Of a stretch of DNA of 64,000 nt, positions 1 through 9,497 are shown piece by piece (within the stretch, counting starts at the first letter, position 1; each line of letters opens with the position of its first letter). The stretch spans positions 204,672-268,671 of the forward strand of contig NZ_JQEI01000025.1 of the NCBI RefSeq assembly GCF_000743355.1. Reading direction: 5' to 3'. Under the pieces are notes generated by a model that saw only the letters and a list, made by a program, of their open reading frames with translations, searched no databases and was not told the DNA's origin. The stretch is from Serratia sp. Ag1 (GTDB lineage: Bacteria; Pseudomonadota; Gammaproteobacteria; Enterobacterales; Enterobacteriaceae). A program made the position numbers and the translations under genes.

Positions 1-621
1 GGACAGCGCCCGCTGCTGATCGACGGGAAAATGGCGATGCAAGAAAGAGTTATCAGGCTTAGGCGCGGCGTGAACGCGCTTGACTAACGGCAATAAGCGC
101 GCCTGTAGCTGGGCAAACAGGGTTTTCAATGCTGGGACGGTTAAACCGGGCTCATATTCATGGGTCAGGGCTTCATAGGGGTGATTTTGGTAACCCACTA
201 CCTCGGCAAAGCGGCGTTTTAAATCAACAATCTTTTCTAAATAGGGTTGGAACAGGCTGAAGTTGTTCTGTTCACGCGCTTCACGCCAGGCCACCTCGGC
301 CACGGCCACTAATTGTGCCTGTTCCACCACCAGGCTGGCAGGGACCTTTTTATAGTGAGCAATTGCCTGTCGTAATGCCTGATGAGAGCGCTGCTGATGC
401 AGGGTTAAATTCGGTAATGCCGCTTCATCGGCCAACGCACTGGCTAATTCAGGGGACAGGATCATGCTTTGTGCCAAGCTGCTCAAGGTAGCAATCTGTT
501 GCCCACGTTGAATACTGGCACCGTTTGGCATGCCGGTGCTGGCATCCCAATTTAATAAATTAATCACATTAAGCAGATCGCTCAGACGGGCGATCTGCGC
601 CTTTAATGGCGTCGCAGTCAT
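1..621 (-). CDS. M32 family metallocarboxypeptidase, N-terminal part
   Basis: The first 207 codons of a gene that continues beyond the left edge. The family (Taq/Pfu carboxypeptidases) removes C-terminal residues from peptides in the cytoplasm with a metal in an HExxH site; that site lies in the part not seen. The family's N-terminal pattern is visible: LLNWDASTGMP near residue 22, an RGQQIATLSSLA segment, then EVAWREAREQNNFSLFQPYL and NHPYEALTHEYEPG. The start is the ATG at 621. The gene lies 91 bp downstream of a peptide-type binding protein, and the gap holds a small inverted repeat (ttcccg 652-657 / cgggaa 670-675). The context suggests peptide uptake and breakdown, which is inference. 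Confidence 0.85.
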   Translation of the reverse strand, partial: MTATPLKAQIARLSDLLNVINLLNWDASTGMPNGASIQRGQQIATLSSLAQSMILSPELASALADEAALPNLTLHQQRSHQALRQAIAHYKKVPASLVVEQAQLVAVAEVAWREAREQNNFSLFQPYLEKIVDLKRRFAEVVGYQNHPYEALTHEYEPGLTVPALKTLFAQLQARLLPLVKRVHAAPKPDNSFLHRHFPVDQQRALS

Positions 622-712
622 GATATATTTCCTTATATGCACCCACTCTCATTCCCGCTATTGGCATAACGGGAAGGGGGAGGGGTAATATTACGGCTGA
701 GGTTATTGCAGA

Positions 713-2317
713 TTATTTATTAATATCGGCATCCGCATAGCTATTCAGCGTTAATGGGCTGGCAATTACGCCAGAAACATTTTTACTGGTCGCTAATGCA
801 TTCAGCGGATGGAATAAAGGGATCCACGGCAGGTTTTCCTGGAATATCACCTGTGCCTGCTGATACATTGCAGTACGCTTAGCAAGATCCGATTCTGCAC
901 GGGCATCTTTCAATAACTGATCGAAGGGTTTATCACACCAGCGCGAGAAGTTGCTGCCATCTTCCATGCCTGAGCAGGAAAGGTTATTGGACAGGAAGTT
1001 ATCCGGATCGCCATTATCCGAGGCCCAACCCAATACCACCGATGTGTGCTCGCCATCACGCGCTCTGCGCAGCAATTCACCCCATTCAATGGTTTTGACA
1101 TTCACATTTACCCCGATCTTTTTGAAATCGGCCTGCAGCATCTCTGCGGTTAATTTAGGGTTCGGGTTAGAACCACTGGTGCCTGGGCGCACCCAGATCT
1201 CCATATCGAATCCGTTAGGGTGCCCGGCTTCCGCCAGCAGTTTCTTCGCTTTATCGATATTTAATTCCAGCGGCTTAATATCGGTGTTATAGCTCCATTG
1301 TGACGGCGGATAAGGGTTGGTCATGGGTGAAGCGGCATTTGCGGTGACCACCTTAATTAAATTAGGACGATCAACCGCCAGCGCTAATGCCTGGCGGACT
1401 AATTTATTATCCAACGGCGGCTTTTGGGTATTCACTTGCAAATAAGAACTGGTCAGCGCATTGCCTTTGATCAAATTTAATTTGTCATTGGCTTCAATGG
1501 CGGGCCAATCTTGCGGGCTTGGGTAGAGCATCACATCACATTCATCGGCTTTTAACCGTTGCAAACGCACGGAGGCATCGGGTGCAATGCTGAAAATTAA
1601 CTGGTCGATCTTTGGCTTACCGCGAAAATAGGTAGGGTTCGCTTCATAACGCACCATTTGATCTTTGCTGTAACGCTTAAAGACAAACGGGCCGGTGCCG
1701 ACCGGTTTAGTGTCCATATCGCGCAATTTATTCTCTTTCTCTAATTGCGTAGCATATTCACGCGACAAAACCGAGGTAAAGCCCATCGCCAAATCCGCCA
1801 GGAAAGGGGATTCCGGGCGATTTAATTCAATGCGCACGGTATGGTCATCCACCCGCTCAACGGACTTGATCAACTCCTTGAACCCCATGGCCTGAGCGTA
1901 AAACCAGCCTTGCGTCGCGGTTTTATACCAAGGATTACTTGGGTCAATCTGGCGTTGCAGGCTATAAACCACGTCGTCGGCATTCATGTTACGCGTCGGT
2001 TTGAACCAGGGCATGGTGTGAAACTGCACATCTTTGCGCAGATGGAAAGTATAGGTCTTGCCGTCTGGGCTGATGTCCCAGCTTTCTGCCAGCGCAGGCC
2101 GGAGTTCCGTTGTGCCTGGCTTGAAGTCGACCAGGCGGTTATACAGCGCTTCCGATGAGGCATCCGCTGTGGAGTTAGCATGATACAAGGAGTAGTCGAA
2201 GCCATCAGGGCTGGCCTCGGTACAGACTTTGAGTGTTTTCACCGGGTCGGCGGCACTCGCAACCCCTGCCATCAACAATAAGCTGGCACCGACGCTCAAC
2301 GTAAATTTTTTTATCAT
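713..2317 (-). CDS. Oligopeptide/dipeptide-type ABC transporter substrate-binding protein
   Basis: A 534-residue periplasmic solute-binding protein of family 5 (DppA/OppA type). The signal peptide is MIKKFTLSVGASLLLMAG followed by an ASAA cleavage region. Family landmarks include the opening CTEASPDGFDYSLY, YNRLVDFKPG, an AESWDISPDGKTYTFHLR stretch, and GTGPFVFKRY. The start is ATG 2317 with a strong AGGAGG site just upstream. No permease or ATPase gene is adjacent, so it may feed a Dpp-type transporter encoded elsewhere. It is a paralogue of the protein at 50838-52433 but clearly diverged. A GntR regulator gene lies 21 bp upstream on the same strand and an M32 peptidase gene lies downstream. 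The ligand is unknown; peptide is the family default. Confidence 0.9.
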   Translation of the reverse strand: MIKKFTLSVGASLLLMAGVASAADPVKTLKVCTEASPDGFDYSLYHANSTADASSEALYNRLVDFKPGTTELRPALAESWDISPDGKTYTFHLRKDVQFHTMPWFKPTRNMNADDVVYSLQRQIDPSNPWYKTATQGWFYAQAMGFKELIKSVERVDDHTVRIELNRPESPFLADLAMGFTSVLSREYATQLEKENKLRDMDTKPVGTGPFVFKRYSKDQMVRYEANPTYFRGKPKIDQLIFSIAPDASVRLQRLKADECDVMLYPSPQDWPAIEANDKLNLIKGNALTSSYLQVNTQKPPLDNKLVRQALALAVDRPNLIKVVTANAASPMTNPYPPSQWSYNTDIKPLELNIDKAKKLLAEAGHPNGFDMEIWVRPGTSGSNPNPKLTAEMLQADFKKIGVNVNVKTIEWGELLRRARDGEHTSVVLGWASDNGDPDNFLSNNLSCSGMEDGSNFSRWCDKPFDQLLKDARAESDLAKRTAMYQQAQVIFQENLPWIPLFHPLNALATSKNVSGVIASPLTLNSYADADINK

Positions 2318-2338
2318 GATAGCCTCCTGGCAAATGAA

Positions 2339-3022
2339 TTAAATTGGCCTACTAAGATGGATATTGGCGCGCAGGGCGGCATTTTGCAGATGCTGCTCCA
2401 TCGCGGTCCGAGCTAAATGAGGTTCACCCATTTTTATGGCTAAAAAGATCCGCTTGTGCTCCTCAAGGGTAGGTTCCATATCGGCAAAACTACCGTGCGG
2501 CGGCGTTTTACTCTGTTCATAGGGTTGGCGAATCAGTTTGATAATCTCTTGCAGCAACCGATTACCCGCGATACGAATGATCTGGGCGTGAAAATCCAGA
2601 TCGCACAGCTTGACCATGAGCAGGTCTCCCCGCTTTGCCGCCTGGTATGCCTCATTGATTGAGGTTTCCAGCAGCGCGATATCTTCAGCAACGGCATTGG
2701 TCGCCGCATGAGCGGCGGCAAAACTTTCCAGTTGCTGGCGCATAGCCAACACCTCTGCAAGCGAGTAGTTTTCAAACCGCCATGGTTTTTGTTCCGTGGG
2801 TGAGCGTGCGATGACGTATACGCCTTTCCCGGGCTTGATACTTAATAACCCCCGCGATTCAAGATGGCTGAGTGTTTCACGCAATGACGCGCGGCTGAGT
2901 TGGAGCATTTTTGCCAGTTCATGCTGCGAGGGGAGGCGTTGCCCCACCTGCCATTCTCCTGTACTAATCCGCGTTTCAATTTCTTGAGTTGCTTGTTGCA
3001 CCACAGACATTTTGGTCGCCAC
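2339..3022 (-). CDS. GntR family (FadR subfamily) transcriptional regulator
   Basis: A 227-residue regulator. The N-terminal winged helix-turn-helix covers residues about 10-75, with QRLPSQHELAKMLQLSRAS and LRETLSHLESRGLLSIKPG. A helical FCD effector domain follows, with the D-x-x-FH pattern in DLDFHAQI and a later EHKRIFLAI segment that carries a typical metal-binding histidine. The start is probably the GTG at 3022, because AAGGA lies 7 bases upstream; the ATG at 3010 is the alternative. Only 21 bp separate it from the binding-protein gene downstream, so the two are probably co-transcribed and the regulator probably controls that operon. The effector cannot be read from sequence; FCD proteins usually bind small organic acids. 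Confidence 0.88.
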   Translation of the reverse strand: MATKMSVVQQATQEIETRISTGEWQVGQRLPSQHELAKMLQLSRASLRETLSHLESRGLLSIKPGKGVYVIARSPTEQKPWRFENYSLAEVLAMRQQLESFAAAHAATNAVAEDIALLETSINEAYQAAKRGDLLMVKLCDLDFHAQIIRIAGNRLLQEIIKLIRQPYEQSKTPPHGSFADMEPTLEEHKRIFLAIKMGEPHLARTAMEQHLQNAALRANIHLSRPI

Positions 3023-3462
3023 GACAAGGTCCTTTTATTAGAGTTAACAGGTCAGACAGGTTCGACTTGTTAACGTTTAGAAAATGCGAGATCCGCATGT
3101 TTTTGTCAATGACTGTCAATATAAAGGATTTTTTCTGGCTTAAAGCATTTTTCTAGTTTTTATTCAATGAATTAGAGGTGAGCTCTGTTTGTTGTCTTTA
3201 GTTAAAAATAGGTTAAATGGAGGTGGGGATGCTTTTTGAACAGGATAAAAAACGATTAAAAACTGCAGGAAATGAATATTTCAGGATGGGGCGAGATTAA
3301 TCATTGGTGGTTACTCAAGAATCCTTGTGTCCCATCTGCGGGGTTTTTTGTTGCAAATCTGCTGTGGCTGAGTTTTGCTATTACGATATACGGGGATCAG
3401 ATCAAAGGCGGCAAAACCATCATGCTGTTGCTATCGATATACAGTGACTACGGAAAAAATGC
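3023..3462. other. Intergenic region between divergent genes
   Basis: 440 bp between the leftward GntR gene and the rightward SWIM gene. It must hold both promoters. The stretch around 3100-3250 is AT-rich. A 64-codon reading frame at 3272-3466 overlaps the start of the SWIM gene by four bases but has no usable ribosome-binding site and no recognisable product; I do not call it a gene. No clear operator was identified. Confidence 0.5.
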
Positions 3463-5169
3463 ATGAAATCAGACAATAGTAGCATCGCGTCCATTGTTCC
3501 ATCTTTGATTGATATGGCTGAACTAAGAATGTTGACAGGGCGGGAAACTTTTACCAAAGGTACACAACTGATGGAAAAAGGCCGTGTCAGCAATCTGCGA
3601 ATTCAGGGGGCATTGGTCACTGCCGATGTACGAGGCAGCTACAGTTATCAGGTGATGATCGCGCTTAAACCTGAGTTGCAATTTAGCTGTACTTGCCCTG
3701 CCGCCGATTATATGGATGTCTGCAAACATGCCGTCGCAGTGGCGTTACAGTTGAGGAACCCTGATAATTTGCCAACGGAAGAAAGTGATGAACAATTACT
3801 GCGCCGTTATTTTGAGCAAAAAAAGCCTGATGAACTGATCGACTTATTACTGCAAGCGTTGCGCAGTAATGAAAGCTTAATGAAGGCATGGCTGCTCGAT
3901 GCAAGACTGGCATCCGAATCGATTTCGCTGGTGCAACTGAAGAAAATGGTTACCAAAGCGTTGCCTGCCAGTGAGATTTGGGATTGGCATCAGGTTTATG
4001 GCTATTTTTCAGAGGCAGAACCCCAGTTGGATAGCATTTGGAAAGCGATGGAGAAGTTACCTATTGCGGAACAATGGGCACTGACAGAGCATGTGCTGAA
4101 ACGCTTGAATAACGTACTACAGCGTATCGATGATTCTGGTGGTCACCGATTTACTATTGAGGGCCAGATTTTAGAAAAAATGCCGGTCATATTCGAAAAG
4201 CTCGATTGGCCTGCGGCAAAGAAAGCACAGTGGTTATTTGAACATCTTGGGCAAACTGAATATGACGTATTCCCACTGGTTGAAGAGCATTTCGTTGTTA
4301 GCGCTGAAGTACAAAATTGCTTGCTGAAACTCTGTCGTGATGCGGTTGAAACGATGGCCGCTGAACTTAAAATGGCAGAGCAACCGTTTGATGTTGTCTA
4401 CCGAATGCAAAAGTGTGCCAGGCCGTTATTGCAGGCTGCGCAGCAAAATGGCGATTGGCGTGAAGAGGGGCGTTTGTTGTCGCTGTTGGCTCATGATTGC
4501 CATGATTATCTGAAACTCAGTCAGTTTTACCTTGAGCATAAAGAAGAACTGGATGCAGAAGACTGGTTGCTTAAAGCGAAAAAAGTTGCGACATCCCACA
4601 ACCAAATAGCTTGTTTGCACCAAGAGGTGCGAGTAAAAATAGCCCTCGGTGAAAGCAAGCAGGCATGGAACGCCGCCTGGCGCAGTTTTGAACATCGACC
4701 GAGCTATAGTGAATTCCAGTATTTATTTGCTGTGCATGAGGAACTTGGGCAGCCCGAGCCAGAGCTTTTAAATAAAGTCGAGCAGATATTGCAAAGTGCC
4801 CCACGCTTAGGGAATGAGTTATTGGCGTTTTATATCGAACAGAAGCAGCTTGAAAAAGCCAAAGTCTGTGCCAAAGCCGGGAACAGATCGCGAACGCAAA
4901 TATTACAGCTGGCCGATCTATTGATTGTTTCAGAACCTGAAGAGGCGCTGGTACTTTATCGACAGGCAGTGAAAGGATTGATCGAAGAAACCCATGCATC
5001 ATCGTATGAACAAGCAATAAAGCTGTTATTGCGCCTTCAGGCGCGGCTTAAGGCAAACCGGCATCCGCTGAATGATTTCAAACACTCCGTGGCTCAGTTA
5101 GCCACGGAGTATCGGCGTAAGCGCAATATGCTGGCCCTGTTCAATAAGCATTTTGCCGATTACCTGTAA
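3463..5169 (+). CDS. SWIM zinc-finger domain protein
   Basis: A 568-residue protein with a SWIM zinc finger: Cys76-x-Cys78 in SCTCPAADYMD, then Cys87-x-His89 in VCKHA, giving the CxC-x8-CxH pattern. The finger sits in an N-terminal domain of about 100 residues. The remainder, from about residue 110, is helical and rich in Leu, Glu, Gln and Ala, resembling helical-repeat (TPR-like) scaffolds. SWIM domains bind nucleic acid or protein partners; the role of this bacterial family is not established. The gene converges on talA with only 7 bp between stop codons and no room for a separate terminator. The start is ATG 3463. I do not recognise a named orthologue. Confidence 0.8.
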   Translation: MKSDNSSIASIVPSLIDMAELRMLTGRETFTKGTQLMEKGRVSNLRIQGALVTADVRGSYSYQVMIALKPELQFSCTCPAADYMDVCKHAVAVALQLRNPDNLPTEESDEQLLRRYFEQKKPDELIDLLLQALRSNESLMKAWLLDARLASESISLVQLKKMVTKALPASEIWDWHQVYGYFSEAEPQLDSIWKAMEKLPIAEQWALTEHVLKRLNNVLQRIDDSGGHRFTIEGQILEKMPVIFEKLDWPAAKKAQWLFEHLGQTEYDVFPLVEEHFVVSAEVQNCLLKLCRDAVETMAAELKMAEQPFDVVYRMQKCARPLLQAAQQNGDWREEGRLLSLLAHDCHDYLKLSQFYLEHKEELDAEDWLLKAKKVATSHNQIACLHQEVRVKIALGESKQAWNAAWRSFEHRPSYSEFQYLFAVHEELGQPEPELLNKVEQILQSAPRLGNELLAFYIEQKQLEKAKVCAKAGNRSRTQILQLADLLIVSEPEEALVLYRQAVKGLIEETHASSYEQAIKLLLRLQARLKANRHPLNDFKHSVAQLATEYRRKRNMLALFNKHFADYL

Positions 5170-5176
5170 GGCTGAA

Positions 5177-6127
5177 CTACAACTCAGCCGCCAGCATATC
5201 TTCCAGCTTTTGCTGATCGACGGCGAACAGCCGGATGCCTTCGGCCAGCTTCTCTACTGCCATCGCATCCTGATTATGCAGCCAGCGGAACTCGGCTTCG
5301 GCCAGCGGAGCTGGTGGGGAGAAAGCTTCGACCGACGGGGTTAATTGGCGTTCAATCGGTTGTTCGCTCTGCTTTAGCTGCTCCAGCAGATTGGGGGCGA
5401 TGGTTAAACGATCACAGCCCGCCAGCGCCAGAACCTGTTCAACTTTGCGGAAGCTGGCTCCCATAATCACAGTCTGATAGCGATGCTGTTTGTAGTACTC
5501 ATAAATCGCGCGAACCGATTTCACGCCGGGATCCTGCTCGACAGCATATTCAGCCGTCGGTTGTTTAGCCTGATACCAGTCATAGATACGGCCAACGAAC
5601 GGTGAGATAAGGAACACACCAGCTTCGGCGCAGGCACGGGCCTGAGCAAAGGAAAACAGCAGCGTCAGGTTGGTGTTGATCCCTTCTCTTTCCAGCTCTT
5701 CCGCCGCTTTGATACCTTCCCAAGTGGCTGCCAGTTTGATCAGAATGCGCGATTTGGCGATCCCTTGTGCCTGATACAGCCCTATCAGCTTGCGCGCTTT
5801 GGCCACGCACATGCCGCGATCGAATGAAAAGCGGGCATCCACCTCGGTGGATATCCGCCCCGGTACGCTTTTCAGGATTTCTACGCCAATATTCACCGCC
5901 AGTTTGTCGCTGGCATTAATCAATTGGGTTTCCTTGCTGCCACCTTGTTGGCGGGCGTAGTTGAGCGCCTCGGCGATCAGCGGTCTGTATTGCGGTAGTG
6001 CAGCGGCTTTCAGGATCAGCGAAGGGTTGGTGGTGGCATCCTGTGGTTCGAACTGGCGAATCGACTCGATATCACCGCTGTCGGCGACCACGACGGTCAA
6101 CTGTTTGAGTGCGTCTAATTGGTTCAT
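5177..6127 (-). CDS. talA: Transaldolase (TalA type)
   Basis: A 316-residue class I transaldolase that interconverts sedoheptulose-7-P plus glyceraldehyde-3-P with erythrose-4-P plus fructose-6-P. The Schiff-base lysine is Lys131 in [13 protein letters not shown]. Other signatures are [20 protein letters not shown] at the N-terminus and [20 protein letters not shown], close to E. coli TalA, which has the same length. The start is ATG 6127 with AAGGAG 8 bases upstream. Downstream of the RpiB-like gene on the same strand, 130 bp apart. In E. coli talA is the divergent neighbour of maeB. Here maeB is about 13.7 kb away, so talA may be the old core gene, a recruited pathway gene, or both. Confidence 0.93.
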   Translation of the reverse strand: MNQLDALKQLTVVVADSGDIESIRQFEPQDATTNPSLILKAAALPQYRPLIAEALNYARQQGGSKETQLINASDKLAVNIGVEILKSVPGRISTEVDARFSFDRGMCVAKARKLIGLYQAQGIAKSRILIKLAATWEGIKAAEELEREGINTNLTLLFSFAQARACAEAGVFLISPFVGRIYDWYQAKQPTAEYAVEQDPGVKSVRAIYEYYKQHRYQTVIMGASFRKVEQVLALAGCDRLTIAPNLLEQLKQSEQPIERQLTPSVEAFSPPAPLAEAEFRWLHNQDAMAVEKLAEGIRLFAVDQQKLEDMLAAEL

Positions 6128-6257
6128 CGCTAAGCTCCTTGCTCAAGATAAATAAATGAGAATATTTTTCATATAGGCCAATACAGTGCCTCATAAAGCT
6201 GATGATTCACAGGCGCTTTTACTGATTGCTATGATGGGAAATAACAATCGGTAGGGA

Positions 6258-6716
6258 TTAGCGCTGGCCGATCACCTGTTCGTAATAACCAATTTTTGCC
6301 ACTTTGGGGGCCGATCCTCCCCCTTCAAACTCGGAGGCCAACCAGGCTTCAACGATCGATTTCGCCAATTCCGCGCCGATCACGCGTGCGCCTAAAGTGA
6401 TGATCTGGGCGTCGTTGCTCTTGCGGGCGCGCTGGGCAGAATAGGTGTCATGGCACTGCGCTGCGCGGATCCCCGGCACTTTGTTCGCCATGATGCTCAT
6501 ACCAATACCGGTACCACACAGCAGGATCCCACGCTGATGTTTCCCCTCTTTGATCGCCTGCGCCACGGCAAAAGCGATATCTGGGTAACTGGTCGCTAAC
6601 TCATTGTTTTCTTGTGCGTAGTCGGTGACAGCGATGTTGTGCTGTTGCAGGTAAGCAGCGATCACATTTTTCAGTTCAATGGCGGCATCATCGGCGCCGA
6701 TAGCAATAGACAACAT
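6258..6716 (-). CDS. RpiB/LacAB family sugar-phosphate isomerase, probable D-erythrulose-4-phosphate isomerase
   Basis: A 152-residue cytoplasmic isomerase. The RpiB catalytic features are present: GADDAA at residues 7-12, Cys67 in LLCGTGIGMSIMANK, and ARKSNDAQIITLGARVIG. Family members isomerise ribose-5-P, allose-6-P, galactose-6-P or, for the DerI/EryI group, tetrulose-4-P. Because a DhaK/DhaL kinase pair and tetritol-type dehydrogenases lie next to it and transaldolase (which uses erythrose-4-P) follows it, conversion of D-erythrulose-4-P to D-erythrose-4-P is the best guess; this is inference from context. Start ATG 6716 has TGGAGA upstream. Divergent from the EltD-like gene. A plain RpiB or another pentose-phosphate isomerase is the alternative. 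Confidence 0.85.
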   Translation of the reverse strand: MLSIAIGADDAAIELKNVIAAYLQQHNIAVTDYAQENNELATSYPDIAFAVAQAIKEGKHQRGILLCGTGIGMSIMANKVPGIRAAQCHDTYSAQRARKSNDAQIITLGARVIGAELAKSIVEAWLASEFEGGGSAPKVAKIGYYEQVIGQR

Positions 6717-7032
6717 AAAGATCTCCAGGTTGATAGCGATAAGGTTGACGATCTCGGTGGCGCGTCATGGGGTTACCATAATCAGATATTTTCAAATGTT
6801 CAACTGTTGTTCTTTTGTTTTTTTATAAACATTCTATTCAAGAGGTGAAAAATGACTTAAATACCAATAAATAGGTAATATATGAATTTATAACGATTAA
6901 AAGAGGGCTTTTTGAACAGTATCACACTTTGAAAAGTTGGTGGTGGGCAACCTCGAACATAATGAGTAGTGTTCATATGTTCTTAATGTGTATTAATGAT
7001 CATTATGATAAGCCCTACCAAAGGAGAGAACT
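6717..7032. promoter_or_regulatory. Divergent control region of the sugar-alcohol locus
   Basis: 316 bp, AT-rich, between the leftward isomerase gene and the rightward dehydrogenase gene. The pentamer TGTTC or its complement GAACA recurs: ATGTTC 6796-6801, TGTTC 6808-6812, GAACA 6914-6918, GAACAT 6955-6960, TGTTC 6970-6974 and ATGTTC 6977-6982. The group at 6955-6982 forms an inverted and direct repeat cluster close to the dehydrogenase start. A perfect palindrome AATGATCATT lies at 6995-7004. These are candidate operator half-sites for the SorC-family regulator encoded at the end of the operon. Promoter boxes were not assigned. Confidence 0.45.
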
Positions 7033-8145
7033 ATGTGTCAGAACTGCGTAACACCAGCAAAAATGGCCGAAGGAATACCTGAAACCATGAAAGCGGTGGT
7101 GGCTTATGCCCCGCACGATTACCGCCTGGAGGAAGTGGCAGTACCGAAAATTGGCCCAAAAGAGATCCTGATAAAGGTTGAAGCCTGCGGGATCTGTGCC
7201 GGTGACGTGAAAGCGTTCGAAGGGGCCGCCAGCTTCTGGGGCGATGAAAAACAGCCTGCTTATATCAAAGCGCCGATGATCCCCGGCCATGAATTTATCG
7301 GCCATGTGGTGGGCTATGGCGAAGGCGTGGAAGGATTTGCTCTGGGCGATCGGGTGATCTCCGAGCAGATCGTCCCTTGTTGGGAATGCCGCTTCTGTAA
7401 CCGGGGCCAGTATTGGATGTGTGAGAAACACGATCTGTATGGCTTCCAGAAAAACGTTAATGGCGGTATGGCGCAATACATGAAGTTCACCAAAGAAGCC
7501 ATCAACTATCACGTGCCTGCGGATATGCCGATCGAAGCCGCCATCCTGATCGAACCTTATGCCTGTTCATTCCACGCGGTGCAGCGCGCCAATATCAAAC
7601 TGGGCGATGTGGTGGTGCTGGCCGGGGCGGGCACGCTCGGCCTGGGGATGATTGGGGCGATCAAAAAATCCGGCCCGGCAAAACTGGTGGTGCTCGATCT
7701 GTCTGACGAGCGCTTGGCATTGGCGAAAGAGTTTGGTGCCGATGTGGTGTTGAACCCGCTGCGCGATGATGTGATGGCAATCGTCAAAGGCATGACCGAA
7801 GGCTATGGCTGTGACATCTACATTGAAGCGACTGGCGCACAGAAGTCTGTTGAGCAAGGGCTGATGCTGATCCGCAAGCTGGGCACTTTTGTTGAGTTCT
7901 CGGTGTTCAAAGATCCGGTGACCGTCGACTGGAGCATTATCAGCGATCGCAAAGAGCTCGATGTGCTGGGTTCCCACCTGGGCCCGTATTGCTATCCGCT
8001 GGTGATCGAAGGTATCCGCAATGGCGATTTACCTACCAAAGGCGTGGTGACACAAACGCTGCCGCTTGAGCAGTTTGCCGAAGGTTTCGAGATGATGAAA
8101 CGCGGCGTCGGCTCGATCAAAGTGGTACTCAACCCGAATTTGTAA
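7033..8145 (+). CDS. Zinc-dependent alcohol dehydrogenase, EltD-like (erythritol/L-threitol dehydrogenase)
   Basis: A 370-residue medium-chain dehydrogenase. Catalytic zinc ligands are Cys55 (GICAGD), His86-Glu87 (PGHEF) and probably Glu174. Structural zinc is held by Cys116, Cys119, Cys122 and Cys130. The Rossmann glycine motif GAGTLGLG is at about 198-205. Stretches such as PHDYRLEEVAVP, SFWGDE, VISEQIVPCWEC and VDWSIISD..KELDVLG..LGPYC recall the mycobacterial erythritol/L-threitol dehydrogenase EltD, from memory and not from a search. It would oxidise a tetritol to erythrulose with NAD+. AAGGAG at 7021-7026 supports ATG 7033. First gene of the rightward operon. Sorbitol- or xylitol-type activity is the alternative. 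Confidence 0.87.
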   Translation: MCQNCVTPAKMAEGIPETMKAVVAYAPHDYRLEEVAVPKIGPKEILIKVEACGICAGDVKAFEGAASFWGDEKQPAYIKAPMIPGHEFIGHVVGYGEGVEGFALGDRVISEQIVPCWECRFCNRGQYWMCEKHDLYGFQKNVNGGMAQYMKFTKEAINYHVPADMPIEAAILIEPYACSFHAVQRANIKLGDVVVLAGAGTLGLGMIGAIKKSGPAKLVVLDLSDERLALAKEFGADVVLNPLRDDVMAIVKGMTEGYGCDIYIEATGAQKSVEQGLMLIRKLGTFVEFSVFKDPVTVDWSIISDRKELDVLGSHLGPYCYPLVIEGIRNGDLPTKGVVTQTLPLEQFAEGFEMMKRGVGSIKVVLNPNL

Positions 8146-8209
8146 TGCCTGCATTATTCTCCGGGTGCGGGTGAGCCTGCACCTCACAATTAAATGTGCG
8201 AGGTGTTTT

Positions 8210-9478
8210 ATGTTGAATGGACTGATTCATCGCATTGGCCTGTCGCCAAAACTGATGCTGGGCTATGCCGGTGTGCTGGTATTCATGATGGGGGAAGGGT
8301 TGGAGCAAGGCTGGCTCTCGCCATATCTGATTGGCAAAGGGTTAACGATTCAGGAATCGGCGCTGTTGTTCAGCGTCTATGGTTTTGCTGCGGCTATCGC
8401 TGCCTGGTTCTCTGGCGTGCTGGCAGAGATTTTCACCGCCCGCCGGGTAATGATCGCCGGGTTGTTGCTGTTCCTGCTGGGTTCGGTGTGTTTTTTGGTC
8501 TGGGGATTACCGAGCAATAACCTGGCAGTGATGGTGCCCACTTATGCCCTACGCGGTTTGGGTTACCCGCTGTTTGCCTATGGTTTTCTGGTGTGGGTCG
8601 CCTATGAGGCACCGCCGGAAAGGTTGGGATCGGCGGTGGGGATTTTCTGGTTTGTCTACAGCGGTGGGCTGAGCGTGCTGGGCGTGCTCTATTCCAGCAT
8701 CATGCTGCCGTATCTGGGGGAAATCCACACCCTGTGGAGTGCGTTAATCTTTGTGGTGCTGGGGGCGATGATCGCATTATTGCTCAACCGCACGCCCGGC
8801 CATGCCGAAGTGGGCAATCGAGAAAAAGCTTCCCTCAGCTATGTGCTGAAAGGCATCACTATTGCGTTTGAAAACCCAAAAATAGGCCTTGGCGGCATTG
8901 TGCGCACCATCAATACCTCGGCGGCGTATGGCTTTGTGGTGTTTATGCCGATGTACATGATGGATCTCGGTTTTAGCCGCACTGATTGGCTGCAGATGTA
9001 CGCGGCGCTGTGGACGGTCAACATCATCTTTAACCTGATTTTTGGCGTGGTCAGCGACGGTTTGGGCTGGCGCAATGTCGTGATGTGGTTTGGCTGCGTG
9101 GGCTGCGCGCTGACCACGTTGCTGTTCTACTACGTGCCCTATTTCCTCGGGACGAATTACCTGCTGACCGTGATTGCAGCAGGCCTGTTCGGTGCCTGTT
9201 TGGCGGCATTCGTCCCACTTTCGGCACTTATGCCTTCATTAGCACCGGAGAATAAAGGTGCCGCTATGTCGATCCTTAACCTTGGTGCCGGGTTGAGCAC
9301 CTTCGTTGGCCCGGCGGTAGTGGGGTTGTTTATTGGTAGTTTGGGCAGCAGTGGGGTGATCTGGATTTTCACCGGTTTGTATCTGTTCGCCGGGGCGCTG
9401 ATGAAGTTTGTCACCTTACCGAAAGACAGTGCCACCACGGCTGAAGAACATCCCGCCCGTTTGGCCAACATCTCCTGA
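8210..9478 (+). CDS. MFS transporter of the RbtT/DalT/CsbX polyol type
   Basis: A 422-residue inner-membrane protein with about 12 hydrophobic segments. The N-terminus (LSPKLMLGYAGVLVFMMGEG, then LEQGWLSPYL) resembles ribitol and D-arabitol permeases. A second half begins near FENPKIGLGG and the protein ends in a short hydrophilic tail. It probably brings the sugar alcohol into the cell by proton symport; the precise substrate is inferred from neighbours. The start is taken as ATG 8210 with GAGG just upstream; a GTG at 8165 would add 15 residues without support. It lies 64 bp after the dehydrogenase stop and 19 bp before the SDR gene, consistent with one operon. Confidence 0.87.
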   Translation: MLNGLIHRIGLSPKLMLGYAGVLVFMMGEGLEQGWLSPYLIGKGLTIQESALLFSVYGFAAAIAAWFSGVLAEIFTARRVMIAGLLLFLLGSVCFLVWGLPSNNLAVMVPTYALRGLGYPLFAYGFLVWVAYEAPPERLGSAVGIFWFVYSGGLSVLGVLYSSIMLPYLGEIHTLWSALIFVVLGAMIALLLNRTPGHAEVGNREKASLSYVLKGITIAFENPKIGLGGIVRTINTSAAYGFVVFMPMYMMDLGFSRTDWLQMYAALWTVNIIFNLIFGVVSDGLGWRNVVMWFGCVGCALTTLLFYYVPYFLGTNYLLTVIAAGLFGACLAAFVPLSALMPSLAPENKGAAMSILNLGAGLSTFVGPAVVGLFIGSLGSSGVIWIFTGLYLFAGALMKFVTLPKDSATTAEEHPARLANIS

Positions 9479-9497
9479 TTAGTAAGACGAGGAACCG

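Noticed and set aside
3272..3466. 64-codon plus-strand frame overlapping the SWIM gene start
   Set aside because: No spaced ribosome site, no recognisable domain, and its overlap with ATG 3463 is only four bases by chance-level coincidence.
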